Shown piece after piece: positions 9,075 through 20,842 of a stretch of 64,000 nt of DNA. The stretch's first letter is position 1. Each line of letters starts with the position of its first letter. Position numbers and translations under genes: made by a program. This stretch comes from Rhodohalobacter barkolensis (GTDB lineage Bacteria; Bacteroidota; Rhodothermia; Balneolales; Balneolaceae). Under the pieces are notes generated by a model that did no database searches, had not been told where the DNA came from, and saw nothing but the letters and a program-made list of their open reading frames with translations. The stretch covers positions 310,001-374,000 of the forward strand of contig NZ_PISP01000006.1 in NCBI RefSeq assembly GCF_002834295.1, read 5' to 3'.

Positions 9075-9799
9075 TACAGTGTAATCCCGATTGAAATTGA
9101 GTGGGAAGTATAATCGTAATCATTTTGATCACCATCAATATCATATCTCCTGAAATCGAAATGGTAACCTAAAGCAATTCCTCTTTGACCAATTACATTT
9201 TTGATGAGCAGCTGAGTAGCACCATCAAACCGGAAAAGGTTACCACCAAACAGGCTGCCCTGAGAAAAACTGAAACCATAGTTTGGTGTCGCTTTCAATG
9301 TAAAATCAAAACGCTCTGACAATCTAGCCGCTGTTCGAATACCCGAACCGACTATAAATGAACTTTGCTGAAATTCAGAATCTGTATTGTTTTGTTGAAC
9401 TCTTTTTAAATCCGTTGTGATTTGTATTGGAAGCTGTAATAGAAAATTTCTCTCTTCACTCGAATAAATATTCAGATTGTTATGCAGCCTTCCTGCTATA
9501 TTTACATAGCTGTTGTTGTTCATCCCCGTAACAGAGCCGCCCAGCCCCAGCCCGATATCTATTCCGGGACTTTCAAGTCTAAATCTTAATATACCGTCGT
9601 CAAAGCTGTAGTCATCAATATCAATCAAATTGCTGTTTCGGTTGTCAAATTCTCCGATTTCCCAACCGATGCTGATTGTCGTTTCTGTACCAAGTAATTG
9701 TTGACGAACAGGGGAGGAGTCGTCTACCGAAAACATTTGTGCAAATCCACTCAATGGAAATGCTAGTAATATCAGTGCAAATGAGATTAATTCTTTCAT
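9074..9799 (-). CDS. Secreted, probably outer-membrane beta-barrel protein
   Basis: A 241-residue product with a Sec signal peptide (MKELISFALILLAFPLSGFAQ). The mature part is dominated by alternating hydrophobic/polar strands (SIGWEIGEF, GIDIGLGLGGSV, GYHFDFRRYDI) and ends in an aromatic-poor final strand SISIGITL. This pattern fits a small outer-membrane beta-barrel of about eight to ten strands. No specific family is recognised. It is first gene of the overlapped minus-strand trio and diverges from the glutathione peroxidase gene, with 69 bases between for both promoters. Confidence 0.7.
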   Translation of the reverse strand: MKELISFALILLAFPLSGFAQMFSVDDSSPVRQQLLGTETTISIGWEIGEFDNRNSNLIDIDDYSFDDGILRFRLESPGIDIGLGLGGSVTGMNNNSYVNIAGRLHNNLNIYSSEERNFLLQLPIQITTDLKRVQQNNTDSEFQQSSFIVGSGIRTAARLSERFDFTLKATPNYGFSFSQGSLFGGNLFRFDGATQLLIKNVIGQRGIALGYHFDFRRYDIDGDQNDYDYTSHSISIGITL

Positions 9800-9868
9800 G
9801 GTTTGTAAATTTCAGGGAATGAATTTCTAAATCGTAATGGTTTAACAGTAAAACAAATGTAGCTATCT

Positions 9869-10405
9869 ATGAAAACAATATCTTTAATAATTGGTTCACT
9901 CTTATTTATGGGACTATCCACATCTCAAACAGTTTATGATTTCAGTTTAGAAACACTTTCGGGTGAAGAAGTATCTCTATCTCAATTTGAGGGAAATGTA
10001 CTGCTTATCGTAAACACGGCATCCGAATGCGGTTATACCCCACAATATAAAGAGCTTCAAGAGTTGTACGAAGAGTATAACGATCAAGGCTTCTATGTAT
10101 TAGGATTCCCTGCAAACAATTTTGGCGGACAAGAACCGGGGTCTGACGAGGAGATTGCTCAATTCTGTGAAATGAATTACGGAGTAACCTTTCCCATGTT
10201 CACAAAAATTTCTGTTAAAGGAGATGATCAGCATCCATTGTATAATTATCTGACACAAACAGATAACCCGGATTTTACGGGTGAAATTGGATGGAATTTC
10301 GAAAAATTTCTTGTTGACCGGAACGGAAACGTCGTCAGAAGATTTAAAAGTAATGTAACTCCAATGGGTGAAGAACTCACAAGCGCAGTAAAAGATATAA
10401 TTTAA
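9869..10405 (+). CDS. Exported glutathione peroxidase-family thiol peroxidase
   Basis: Thioredoxin-fold peroxidase that reduces hydroperoxides. The 178-residue protein has an N-terminal signal-like segment (first ~20 residues), then the GPx core: catalytic C54 in NTASECGYTPQY, Q88 in NNFGGQEPG and W142/N143 in GWNFEKFLVDR, completing the Cys-Gln-Trp-Asn tetrad. It is a cysteine and not a selenocysteine enzyme, and probably uses thioredoxin-like reductants as bacterial GPx homologues do. Export to the periplasm is inferred from the leader. A strong terminator follows 35 bases after the stop. Confidence 0.9.
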   Translation: MKTISLIIGSLLFMGLSTSQTVYDFSLETLSGEEVSLSQFEGNVLLIVNTASECGYTPQYKELQELYEEYNDQGFYVLGFPANNFGGQEPGSDEEIAQFCEMNYGVTFPMFTKISVKGDDQHPLYNYLTQTDNPDFTGEIGWNFEKFLVDRNGNVVRRFKSNVTPMGEELTSAVKDII

Positions 10406-10440
10406 CAAAGAGCTTACATACATCCCATCACCATCCCGAT

Positions 10441-10478
10441 AAAGGGCTACAGTTGAACTTGTAGCCCTTTTATTTTTT
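10441..10478 (+). terminator. Intrinsic terminator after glutathione peroxidase gene
   Basis: A perfect 11-bp stem (AAAGGGCTACA with TGTAGCCCTTT) closes an 8-base loop and runs into TATTTTTTAT. Confidence 0.9.
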
Positions 10479-10553
10479 ATAAAAAAGTTTCATTCTTTCT
10501 TGACTTCGTATCGGAAGGCTCCCTATATTTAAATCTGTTCAAAAATGGAACAT

Positions 10554-10627
10554 GGTCCGGTAGTTCAGCTGGTTAGAACGCCTGCCTGTCACGCAGGAGG
10601 TCGCGAGTTCGAATCTCGTCCGGATCG
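10554..10627 (+). tRNA. tRNA-Asp (anticodon GTC)
   Basis: The 74 bases fold as a standard cloverleaf. The acceptor stem is GGTCCGG/CCGGATC with one G-T pair, and the D arm contains AGCTGGTTAGA. The anticodon stem CCTGC/GCAGG holds loop CTGTCAC with anticodon GTC, and the T arm contains GTTCGAATC. The discriminator base is G, as expected for tRNA-Asp. The CCA end is not encoded. Confidence 0.97.
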
Positions 10628-10630
10628 CTT

Positions 10631-10664
10631 AAAAGCTGCTCACATCGTGAGTGGCTTTTTTTGT
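10631..10664 (+). terminator. Terminator after tRNA-Asp
   Basis: AAAAGCTGCTCAC pairs with GTGAGTGGCTTTT (two imperfect pairs) across a 3-base loop, followed by a run of T residues directly after the tRNA. Confidence 0.8.
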
Positions 10665-10719
10665 TTGTAGAAGGTGGTTATTACCTGTCTCTGATTTCCA
10701 CCGATATGCGAAAAATTTG

Positions 10720-12036
10720 TTACTTCAGCCCTAACTTTTGGATCCTTGCCTGAAATTGTTTGATGGCATATTCCAGGAACCACTCTTTCTCTAAACCAAA
10801 AGGGACTTCTTCGTAAGGTTCAAATATTTCGTGAATGATATTTGTGGCGTCATTGAGTAGGGTGGTTAGCTCTTCTTCGGCATAGTGTGTTAACTTGGGA
10901 TTTTCATCAAGTATTCTGTTTATCAGAAATAAACCGTATGCAATGTGACGGGACTCATCCATTTTTAATTTAGTGATACCTTCTCTAAGACCGGGCAAGA
11001 GATCTTCTTTTTCGAGCATATTATAAAAAGCTGCATACCCGGTCTCTGCCAATGTGCCCTCAACAATCATATTATAGGTAATGGATGCTTTTAGTATACT
11101 TTCCGGAGAATTATCAACGTGCAGCTGGGCCATGGCTCGTGGTAATTTTTCGTAGAAGATGACCTTATAAAAGGGTTTATGATATTTTGTCGGATCAGGT
11201 ATCTGATTAAGTACGTTGTTCTTGTAGAGAGAAAAGAATTCAACATGTTTAGCTTCTTCCCATAAAAAAGAGGTCAGATAGATCTCCTCTTCTAACCGTC
11301 CTTCCCTGGCAATAATATTTATTAAGGGAAGTAAGTCTGTAGTAACGGCTTCTTCTCCGGCCATAAAAATTGATATCAAATGATAGATAATCTCCTTTTC
11401 TTCATTGGATAGATTTTTCCAGTGCTCTTTATCAGTAGGCAAATCAATTTCCGATGGATTCCATATCCCAAACTGTTTAGCTTTTTGGAAAAGTTTCATT
11501 GGGAAGGAGTCATGATCCAAACCGGAGGAAGTGGTTTTGTAGTGTGTTTTACTTAAAACCTGCTCAGTTTTATTAACAGGAGAGTGCTCTTTATGCTGAG
11601 TTCCATTTTGAAGTGCAGGTGCGCATTCAATTAAGGTCATCGCAGCTTTTCGCTGAGTGGATAATAAAACCAAGCTTCCTTTTTCTAATTTCACTTTTCC
11701 CATCATGATCTGCTTTGTTGGATCACTTTTTTGTTCAATAAGTTTTATCCATGTTTTTTCTTGAGCTTTTAAAATAATATCTGATATGTCCTCATCTTCT
11801 TTAGTTGCATACCGGATGGATTCACACTTCCCATAATTTAAATCTAAGTAAATCCCTTCAGCCTCAAAATTTTTCAAACGGTCTGGCAGAATGTCAAACT
11901 TTAGAATAACAAACGTATTCCAGTTTTTGCCGTGGTGAGAATAGGTGTCACTCTCATTAAGATTATCTTTCCAATCATTCATCCACTGTTGTGAAAAATA
12001 ACCTGTATCTGTTTGTTTCTTCTTTTTAAACCACAT
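10720..12036 (-). CDS. SCP2 domain fused to R2-like ligand-binding oxidase (R2lox)
   Basis: A ferritin-like di-metal oxidase with an extra N-terminal domain. In the 438-residue product the metal ligands are E228 (AGEEAV), E261/H264 (EEAKH), E326 (VEGTLAE) and E361/H364 (DESRH). V231 and Y321 sit where R2lox proteins form their Val-Tyr ether cross-link. All eight positions are offset by exactly 159 from Geobacillus R2lox numbering as I recall it, so the core has no insertions. Residues ~15-135 resemble an SCP2 sterol/lipid-carrier domain (IKLIEQKSDPTKQIMMGKVKLEKGSL). R2lox proteins bind long-chain fatty acids, so a lipid-oxidising role is plausible; the physiological substrate is unknown. Monocistronic, divergent from mnmG. 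Confidence 0.88.
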   Translation of the reverse strand: MWFKKKKQTDTGYFSQQWMNDWKDNLNESDTYSHHGKNWNTFVILKFDILPDRLKNFEAEGIYLDLNYGKCESIRYATKEDEDISDIILKAQEKTWIKLIEQKSDPTKQIMMGKVKLEKGSLVLLSTQRKAAMTLIECAPALQNGTQHKEHSPVNKTEQVLSKTHYKTTSSGLDHDSFPMKLFQKAKQFGIWNPSEIDLPTDKEHWKNLSNEEKEIIYHLISIFMAGEEAVTTDLLPLINIIAREGRLEEEIYLTSFLWEEAKHVEFFSLYKNNVLNQIPDPTKYHKPFYKVIFYEKLPRAMAQLHVDNSPESILKASITYNMIVEGTLAETGYAAFYNMLEKEDLLPGLREGITKLKMDESRHIAYGLFLINRILDENPKLTHYAEEELTTLLNDATNIIHEIFEPYEEVPFGLEKEWFLEYAIKQFQARIQKLGLK

Positions 12037-12189
12037 GCTTTCAATTTTTGAAATCTTTTATAGATAGCCTTCGTTTACTCATTTGAATCTACAGATCATT
12101 CAATGATTTAAAAATTCCGTAAATAACGGTATTTTTAAAGTCTGAAGAAAATCCGATAAAATTAATAAATAAAATAAAATCAAATAGAT

Positions 12190-14079
12190 ATGAATAGTTT
12201 GTATCCCACATATGATGTTATAGTAGTGGGAGCAGGGCACGCAGGCAGTGAAGCTACAGCTGCAGCTGCTAATATGGGAGCGAAAACACTTCTTATTACA
12301 ATGAATTTGGATGCTGTGGCAAAGATGTCATGTAATCCTGCTATGGGAGGAGTCGCTAAAGGTCAGCTGGTTCGAGAGATTGACGCTTTGGGCGGTCAGA
12401 GTGGTATTGTTAGTGATCGCAGTGGAGTACAGTTTAGAATGTTGAATAGAAGTAAGGGACCTGCTATGTGGAGTCCCAGGTGTCAGAGTGATCGATCGCT
12501 CTACTCAAAAATCATGAGAGAGAACCTTGAAAAAATTGATAACCTATTTTTCAGACAAGATAATGTTGTAGACATTCTTACCGACGATGACGGCAAACAT
12601 GTTAAAGGTGTTGTTACTCAAACGGGACAAACTTTTGAATCTAAATCCGTAATTCTAACTAGTGGTACTTTTCTAAATGGAGTGATTCATATTGGTGAGT
12701 CACAATATGGAGGAGGGAGATCCGGAGAAAGGGCTTCTGTAGGAATATCTGCTTCTTTGGAAAAACTTGGTTTTGAAGTGGGTCGGTTAAAAACCGGAAC
12801 ACCACCAAGAATTGACGGCCGGTCTATTGATTATTCAAAACTTGAGATTCAGTATGGAGATGAAGACCCGAGTCCCTTTTCGTTTATGACTGATGAACTG
12901 CCTTCTGTTGATGAACAGTTAACCTGCTGGATCGGATATACAAATGATGAAGTTCATAAGACTTTAGAAACAGGATTTGATCGCAGCCCAATGTTTAATG
13001 GGAGGATCAAATCAGTTGGACCAAGATACTGTCCAAGTATTGAGGACAAGATCAATCGTTTTGCAGATAAGGACAGACACCAACTCTTTTTAGAGCCGGA
13101 AGGGTGGGATACATATGAAATGTATTTGAATGGATTTTCTACATCATTACCGGAAGATGTTCAGTATCATGCACTGAGAACAATTCCCGGTTTTGAAAAC
13201 GCAGTAATGCTTCGTCCCGGGTATGCAATTGAGTACGACTATTTTCCACCATACCAGGTAAAGCGAAGCCTGGAAACGAAAAGAGTAAACGGACTTTTCT
13301 TTGCGGGACAAATTAATGGAACAACGGGATACGAAGAGGCTGCTTGTCAGGGGTTGATTGCGGGAATAAATTCTGCCCTCTTTATTAAGGGTGAGGATCC
13401 ATTTGTAATAAAAAGATCGGAAGGGTATATCGGAGTTTTGATTGATGATTTAATCAATAAAGGTACCGAGGAACCTTATCGAATGTTCACCTCAAGAGCT
13501 GAACACCGAATATTGCTTCGCCAGGATAATGCAGACCTTCGTTTAACTGAATTGGGTAAACGTATTGGCTTAGTTACTGATGAGCGATATGAACGATTTA
13601 AAACAAAAAAGGATGAAATTGATCGTCTGTTTGATCTGATTGAGAATTATACGGTTCGCCCAGAAAAGATGGATCCGATGCTTGAGGGGAAGGGCACTAC
13701 AAAACTGTCTCAACCGGTAAAAGCAAAAACGCTTATTCCGCGACCCCAACTACATCTTCAGGATTTATTGGATGCGGATGAAGAACTGAAAGGGCTAGTA
13801 TCCAAGATCACGGAAAACCAAGAAGTTCTTGAGCAGGTGGAGATTCAGATCAAGTATGATGGATACATTAAAAGAGAATTTGAGATGGTTGAAGAAGTGA
13901 GTAAGCAGGAGAATACATCTATCCCGGATAAAGTAGATTATCATAAAATCAAAAGTTTATCATCTGAAGGACAAAGTAAGCTCAGCAAAATCAAACCCGA
14001 AACGATCGGTCAGGCATCCAGAATCAGCGGTGTATCTGCAAGCGATGTTGCTGTACTAATGGTCTATTTGAAAAATTAA
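12190..14079 (+). CDS. mnmG: tRNA uridine-5-carboxymethylaminomethyl modification enzyme MnmG (GidA)
   Basis: FAD-dependent enzyme that, with MnmE, modifies U34 of tRNAs reading NNA/NNG codons. The 629-residue protein begins with the FAD-binding [10 protein letters not shown], then has the family blocks [25 protein letters not shown] and [11 protein letters not shown]. The [13 protein letters not shown] and [20 protein letters not shown] motifs and the C-terminal helical domain also match. Length is standard. It is followed 10 bases later by rsmG; the junction contains a parS site. mnmG-rsmG (gidAB) is a frequent origin-proximal pair. Confidence 0.97.
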   Translation: MNSLYPTYDVIVVGAGHAGSEATAAAANMGAKTLLITMNLDAVAKMSCNPAMGGVAKGQLVREIDALGGQSGIVSDRSGVQFRMLNRSKGPAMWSPRCQSDRSLYSKIMRENLEKIDNLFFRQDNVVDILTDDDGKHVKGVVTQTGQTFESKSVILTSGTFLNGVIHIGESQYGGGRSGERASVGISASLEKLGFEVGRLKTGTPPRIDGRSIDYSKLEIQYGDEDPSPFSFMTDELPSVDEQLTCWIGYTNDEVHKTLETGFDRSPMFNGRIKSVGPRYCPSIEDKINRFADKDRHQLFLEPEGWDTYEMYLNGFSTSLPEDVQYHALRTIPGFENAVMLRPGYAIEYDYFPPYQVKRSLETKRVNGLFFAGQINGTTGYEEAACQGLIAGINSALFIKGEDPFVIKRSEGYIGVLIDDLINKGTEEPYRMFTSRAEHRILLRQDNADLRLTELGKRIGLVTDERYERFKTKKDEIDRLFDLIENYTVRPEKMDPMLEGKGTTKLSQPVKAKTLIPRPQLHLQDLLDADEELKGLVSKITENQEVLEQVEIQIKYDGYIKREFEMVEEVSKQENTSIPDKVDYHKIKSLSSEGQSKLSKIKPETIGQASRISGVSASDVAVLMVYLKN

Positions 14080-14081
14080 CA

Positions 14082-14097
14082 GGTTTCACGTGAAACA
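14082..14097. promoter_or_regulatory. parS site, 15 of 16 matches (mnmG-rsmG junction)
   Basis: GGTTTCACGTGAAACA matches the ParB-binding consensus TGTTTCACGTGAAACA at 15 of 16 positions; the 14-base core is a perfect palindrome. It spans the mnmG-rsmG gap and includes the GTG start of rsmG. Confidence 0.88.
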
Positions 14098-14722
14098 TTC
14101 TATAAAAGAAATCACTGTAAACAAGAATATTTTACGGGAAGCGCGGGAGTTGTATCAAAAAAACGAGCCGCTTTTAGAGTCCTACCTGGATGAACTGCTT
14201 GATTGGAATCAAAAAATTAACTTAGTTAGCCGCAGTGTTTCACGTGAAACAGTGAGAGAACACGTGGTTCATTCGTTGATACCGGTTGTTTTGGGGTTGA
14301 TGGGTGATATTGAAGAGTGGATTGATTCCGGTACGGGTGGGGGCTTACCGGGTATACCTTTGAGTATCGTGCTAAATGAAAAGACATTTTGGTTGAATGA
14401 TAATGTGAAAAAGAAAGTGATGGCTGTATCCGGTATCGTGGACGCTTTGGGTTTAGAGAATGTTAAGACGTTGCCCAAAAGCATTTCACTGGTTGGATTA
14501 AAAACCGGGACCGGAATTGTAACCAAACATGCGTTTAAAATTGGCGATTTGCTGCGTCTTACAAAAAAGAAGCCGTGGAAAAAGATCATCATGTGGAAGG
14601 GGATTGAGGGGGCGAAAGAAGAAATAAAACGGATCCACTCGAACATAGAGTGCACACTCTATTCATTTAACTTCGGTGAAGAGTTTTACGAAGGGAAAGG
14701 ATTAGTTGTGCTGGAAAAGTAA
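14090..14722 (+). CDS. rsmG: 16S rRNA (guanine-N7) methyltransferase RsmG (GidB)
   Basis: SAM-dependent enzyme that methylates G527 of 16S rRNA; loss gives low-level streptomycin resistance in other bacteria. The 210-residue protein has the family opening LDELLDWNQKINLVSRSVSRETVREHVVHSL and the SAM-binding segment IDSGTGGGLPGIPLS. The GTG at 14090 is chosen because it lies 10 bases after mnmG and no in-frame ATG precedes the conserved core. This start codon lies inside one parS site and residues SVSRET are encoded by a second, perfect parS site. Confidence 0.93.
   Translation: MKHSIKEITVNKNILREARELYQKNEPLLESYLDELLDWNQKINLVSRSVSRETVREHVVHSLIPVVLGLMGDIEEWIDSGTGGGLPGIPLSIVLNEKTFWLNDNVKKKVMAVSGIVDALGLENVKTLPKSISLVGLKTGTGIVTKHAFKIGDLLRLTKKKPWKKIIMWKGIEGAKEEIKRIHSNIECTLYSFNFGEEFYEGKGLVVLEK
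14236..14251. promoter_or_regulatory. parS site, perfect consensus (inside rsmG)
   Basis: TGTTTCACGTGAAACA is the exact palindromic ParB-binding consensus. It is read in frame as V-S-R-E-T in rsmG, a position where the RsmG sequence is compatible with carrying the site. Confidence 0.92.
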
Positions 14723-14848
14723 AATAACCCCTTTCTTTTTCAGTGATTGTAGCCCATCTTTAAGAACGAAATTCATAATGAATTGTTTACATTTTCTGTT
14801 TGTGAAGCCGACCAAAATTTAAAATATCATCAATCGAAGCAGTGCGAT

Positions 14849-15802
14849 ATGTCTAGATTAAAAAGTTCCGAAAGACGACTGAAGCTGATATTAATGCTGC
14901 AGGAATCAAAGAAAAAACTCACAGTGAATGATCTTGCCGAAACTTTTGGAGTAAGCCGCAGAACAATATTCAGAGATTTTAATTTTTTATCGGACATCAA
15001 TGTGCCCGTTACCTGGGATGAGTACAGCGGTTATGGAGTCATTGAAGGATATAAAATACCTCCACTGATGTTCAACTCAAGAGAGCTTGCGACAATTATG
15101 GTGGGTTTGAATTTTGTGAAGTCGCAAATTGATAAAAATCTTGTAGATGACGCCAAAGGTGTGGAATTAAAGATAAAAAACGTTTTACCTGATGATTTAA
15201 AAGAATTTATGAAATCCCTGGATAACCGAACGGTTGTTGATCCTTTTCTTCACTTTGGTGCCGAAAAAAAGGAGGGAGGAAATTGGTACTTGGTGAGCAG
15301 CGCTATATCTCAATCTAAAAGTATTGAGTTTACCTATCACAGTAAAAAAGATGGGAGTGTGACCGGAAGAAAAATCGATCCATATCTTTTAGTTTTCTAT
15401 CGAGATCATTGGAATGTAATCGGGTATTCACACAAAAGAGAGGCTATTCGTAATTTTGTACTCGATAGAATGGAAAACGTGAAAATTTTAGACCAAAATT
15501 TTAAACTGGAGAAAGAAATTGACGTAGAGGGGTTAATTTTTAATTCTAACGAGTCTGGCGAAAAAATCAGGGTAGTACTCGATAAATCCGCAGAACGCCC
15601 GTTTAAAGCCAATCTGCCAACAAAAATATTTAAGGAAACCGGCGTTGATTCTAAAAAAATTAAGGTGGAGTTTAATTTTGAAAATCTTGACTATATCAAC
15701 GAATGGTTGCTTCAATTTGGAGATAAGGTAGAAGTGCAGAGTCCGAAAGAGTTAATTCAAAAGAGAAAAGCTTTGCTGAAAACTATGTTGAAAAATTTAT
15801 AA
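14849..15802 (+). CDS. HTH/WYL-domain transcriptional regulator
   Basis: A 317-residue regulator with an N-terminal DeoR-like winged helix (residues ~1-60; LTVNDLAETFGVSRRTIFRDFNFL) and a WYL domain (~130-225; SKSIEFTYHSKKDG, RKIDPYLLVFYRDHWNVIGY and a conserved RNFVLDRM). It ends in a C-terminal extension (WCX). WYL domains bind nucleic-acid or nucleotide ligands in other systems, such as DNA-damage and phage-defence regulators; the target here is unknown. The ATG at 14849 is preferred over an upstream TTG because the fold starts immediately after it. It is a single gene with a terminator shared with gyrA. Confidence 0.88.
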   Translation: MSRLKSSERRLKLILMLQESKKKLTVNDLAETFGVSRRTIFRDFNFLSDINVPVTWDEYSGYGVIEGYKIPPLMFNSRELATIMVGLNFVKSQIDKNLVDDAKGVELKIKNVLPDDLKEFMKSLDNRTVVDPFLHFGAEKKEGGNWYLVSSAISQSKSIEFTYHSKKDGSVTGRKIDPYLLVFYRDHWNVIGYSHKREAIRNFVLDRMENVKILDQNFKLEKEIDVEGLIFNSNESGEKIRVVLDKSAERPFKANLPTKIFKETGVDSKKIKVEFNFENLDYINEWLLQFGDKVEVQSPKELIQKRKALLKTMLKNL

Positions 15803-15829
15803 CTGAAAAGTCGGAACTTGATGAAAATA

Positions 15830-15859
15830 AAAAAGGCTCCATGAAAAGGAGCCTTTTTT
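15830..15859. terminator. Bidirectional terminator between WYL gene and gyrA
   Basis: An 11-bp perfect stem (AAAAAGGCTCC with GGAGCCTTTTT) with a 7-base loop; A-run on the left and T-run on the right allow it to work for the converging genes on both strands. Confidence 0.92.
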
Positions 15860-15882
15860 AATATCTATATGCTGTGTAAAAT

Positions 15883-18357
15883 TTATTCGACTGAAGGTGC
15901 GTCTTCCTCTGAAGTTTCCTCCTCATTGACTACGCGTGTTACAGCAGCAATTTTGCCGTCTTCATCAAGTCGCATAATTCGCACGCCCTGAGTATTTCGG
16001 CCCATGGTTCGGATTCCTTTACACTGCATTCGAATAATTTTTCCACGCTCGGTAATCACCATCAGGTCATCTTTGTCTGACACTTCTTTGAGTGCAATAA
16101 GATCCCCGGTTTTCGGAGTCACCTTCAATGTAATGACACCTTTTCCGCCACGGCTTTGCTCCCTGTAATCATCAACAAGAGAACGTTTTCCGTAACCATT
16201 TTCTGAGATGGCCAGGACAGTTGCTTCATGTGTATTTTTGATAACAACCATATCAACCAGTTCATCACCTTTGTTGAGGTTCATTCCACGAACACCGGAA
16301 GTGTTTCGACCCATCTCGCGTGCTTCTTCCTCGTGGAAACGAATCGCGCGTCCTGACTTGTTGGCCAGAATAATATTACTTTCCCCATCAGTCAGAGCTG
16401 CTTCGAGCAGGCTGTCATCATCTTTAATGTTGATAGCGATAATTCCGTCTCGGCGTGGTCGGCTATAAGCTTCTAAAGAGGTTTTCTTAACCTGACCCTG
16501 TTTTGTTGACATTATAATAGAGTGAGATTTGATGTACTCCTCATCATCCAATGTCTTAACAGGAACAAACGTTTTTATGCTGTCATCTTTTTCAATATCA
16601 ATCAGGTTCACAATTGCACGTCCCCGGGCAAGTCTGGATCCTTCAGGAATTTCGTAAACCTTCAACCAGTAACAGTTACCCTTTTCTGTGAAGAACAGGA
16701 TATAGTTATGGTTTGTGGCAACAAACAGATGTTCTACATATTCATCATCCTTGGTAGTTGTGCCCTTCATTCCCTTTCCACCGCGTCGTTGTCGGCGATA
16801 ACCGCTAACCGGCATACGTTTAATGAAACCCTTATTGGAAATGGTAACAACCACATCCTCATCGGCAATCATATCCTCAATATTGAAATCATCGGCAGAG
16901 TATACAATCTGGGTTCGTCTTTCATCTCCGTAACGACCTTTCAATTCGAGCAGCTCTTTTTTGATGATTTCATTTTGTTCATCACGATTAGAAAGAATTT
17001 CTCTGTAATCGGATATCTGAGATGCAATATCCCGATACTCAGTATCGATTTTGTCTCTTTCAAGTCCGGTTAGTTTCTGAAGGCGCATATCCAGAATAGC
17101 TTTTGCCTGAATGTCGGTCAGTGCAAACTTGCGGCGTAACTCCTCATTAGCTTCCTGGGGATTCTTAGATGCTCGAATTGTCTTAATTACTTCATCAAGA
17201 TTATCGAGAGCAATTTTAAGACCTTCCAGAATGTGCGCGCGAGCTTCGGCCTGATCTAAATCATAAATCGTACGTCGTATAATTACTTCAACACGATGCT
17301 CAATGAACCTAGTTATTAACTCTTTGAGCGACATAACCTTAGGCCGCCCTTTAACAAGTGCAAGATTAATCACACCAAAAGTTTGCTGCATCTGCGTGTA
17401 CTTGTAAAGCTGGTTAAGTACAACTCCTGCATTAGCACTACGCTTAAGAATAATTACGATTCTCATTCCTTCGCGATCAGATTCATCACGGATTTCAGAG
17501 ATTTCTGTAATCTTTTCATCACCAACAAGCTGGGCAACTTTTTGAATCAGAGTTGCTTTATTAACCTGATAAGGAATTTCAGTTACTACGATCTGTTCCC
17601 TGGAATTCCTGAGCTCTTCTACATTTGCACGGGCACGCATTGTTATTTTTCCGCGACCGGTAGAATAGGCTTCCTTGACACCTTCATAGCCATAGATAAT
17701 ACCGCCGGTTGGAAAGTCAGGAGCTGTGATATGCTTCATCAGCTCTTCTGTTTCAATATCGGGATTATCAATTACAGCAACTGTTCCATCAATAACTTCA
17801 GTTATATTATGAGGAGCCATGTTGGTGGCCATACCAACTGCGATACCGGATGCACCATTTAACAGAAGGTTGGGCAACATTGCCGGCAGTACAGTAGGTT
17901 CGGTGAGTGTATCATCAAAATTGGTTTGATAATCCACGGTCTCTTTGTTGATGTCTGCCAGAAGTTCTTCAGCAATCCGCTGCATTCGAACCTCAGTGTA
18001 ACGCATCGCTGCGGCAGAATCACCATCAATTGAACCAAAATTGCCCTGTCCGTTAACGAGCGGATACCGAAGAGAAAACTCCTGTACCATTCGCACAATA
18101 GAATCATAAACTGCGGAATCACCGTGTGGATGATACTTACCAAGAACTTCACCTACTATACGTGCACTCTTTTTAAAATTTCGATTATGCAGCATACCAA
18201 GATCACTCATACCGTAAAGGATCCGCCGGTGAACAGGTTTTAATCCGTCCCTAACGTCAGGTAATGCACGAGATACAATCACGGACATCGAATAATCGAT
18301 GTAGGATGATTGCATTTCATCTTCAATTGAAATAGGTATAATTTTTTCTGTAGCCAT
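15883..18357 (-). CDS. gyrA: DNA gyrase subunit A
   Basis: Breakage-reunion subunit of DNA gyrase, which introduces negative supercoils. The 824-residue protein has [21 protein letters not shown], the quinolone-region [16 protein letters not shown] with wild-type-like Ser and acidic neighbour, and AMRYTEVRM with the active-site tyrosine. The gyrase-specific QRRGGKG box identifies it as GyrA and not ParC, and six-bladed C-terminal beta-pinwheel repeats follow. It ends in an acidic tail ([13 protein letters not shown]). It lies 28 bases downstream of gyrB on the same strand, so the two form a gyrBA unit. Confidence 0.97.
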   Translation of the reverse strand: MATEKIIPISIEDEMQSSYIDYSMSVIVSRALPDVRDGLKPVHRRILYGMSDLGMLHNRNFKKSARIVGEVLGKYHPHGDSAVYDSIVRMVQEFSLRYPLVNGQGNFGSIDGDSAAAMRYTEVRMQRIAEELLADINKETVDYQTNFDDTLTEPTVLPAMLPNLLLNGASGIAVGMATNMAPHNITEVIDGTVAVIDNPDIETEELMKHITAPDFPTGGIIYGYEGVKEAYSTGRGKITMRARANVEELRNSREQIVVTEIPYQVNKATLIQKVAQLVGDEKITEISEIRDESDREGMRIVIILKRSANAGVVLNQLYKYTQMQQTFGVINLALVKGRPKVMSLKELITRFIEHRVEVIIRRTIYDLDQAEARAHILEGLKIALDNLDEVIKTIRASKNPQEANEELRRKFALTDIQAKAILDMRLQKLTGLERDKIDTEYRDIASQISDYREILSNRDEQNEIIKKELLELKGRYGDERRTQIVYSADDFNIEDMIADEDVVVTISNKGFIKRMPVSGYRRQRRGGKGMKGTTTKDDEYVEHLFVATNHNYILFFTEKGNCYWLKVYEIPEGSRLARGRAIVNLIDIEKDDSIKTFVPVKTLDDEEYIKSHSIIMSTKQGQVKKTSLEAYSRPRRDGIIAINIKDDDSLLEAALTDGESNIILANKSGRAIRFHEEEAREMGRNTSGVRGMNLNKGDELVDMVVIKNTHEATVLAISENGYGKRSLVDDYREQSRGGKGVITLKVTPKTGDLIALKEVSDKDDLMVITERGKIIRMQCKGIRTMGRNTQGVRIMRLDEDGKIAAVTRVVNEEETSEEDAPSVE

Positions 18358-18385
18358 GAATCAGTTTTATCAGATGAATATTTTC

Positions 18386-20359
<1,974 letters not shown>

Positions 20360-20593
20360 TTAGACGTTGGAAAATAGCGCAAGATCGCGCAAAATCAAAA
20401 AAAGGTATGGTTTAAATATCTAAAATATTTATCCGGCTCAGGAGGGCTTATACGGGGTGATTCCGGGAATGAAAAACAGAGGATATTTCAGACTTAAAAT
20501 AATATGATAATTTATATGTAAAAAAGGATTGAATTTAAAACCTAAACACCTTAATTTTGGTGTCTATCGAAAAACCAGCTAATACAAAGAATC

Positions 20594-20839
20594 ATGGCAC
20601 GCAAGGACGATATTACAGGACAAAAGCCGCTGAACGGTTATCGCTCATCAAAAGCGAATAACAAAACAAAGCACAGATTTCATTTAAATTTGAAGAAGCG
20701 GCGCTTTTATATCCCTGAAGAGGATCGGTGGGTTACTTTGAAAGTTACTGCTAAAACCCTCCGTACAATTAACAAGAAAGGGATTTCTGCAGTTTTGAAA
20801 GAGGCCAGAAAAAAAGGAACACTTTTAAAAGAGGTATAA
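20594..20839 (+). CDS. rpmB: 50S ribosomal protein L28
   Basis: Large-subunit ribosomal protein L28, 81 residues, with the typical DDITGQKPLNGYRSSKANNKTKHRF start and a basic core (NLKKRRFYIP, VTLKVTAKTLRTI). It is first in a three-gene unit rpmB-rpmG-DUF4295 that ends at a terminator. A short dyad (ACACC-N8-GGTGT, 20546-20563) lies about 30 bases before the start and could be a leader hairpin for autoregulation; this is only a suggestion. Confidence 0.96.
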   Translation: MARKDDITGQKPLNGYRSSKANNKTKHRFHLNLKKRRFYIPEEDRWVTLKVTAKTLRTINKKGISAVLKEARKKGTLLKEV

Positions 20840-20842
20840 ACA

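Noticed and set aside
16522-17073. 183-codon open frame on + strand opposite gyrA
   Set aside because: It is antisense to a strong gyrA coding sequence and has a low-complexity Phe/Ile/Asn-rich translation with no motif.
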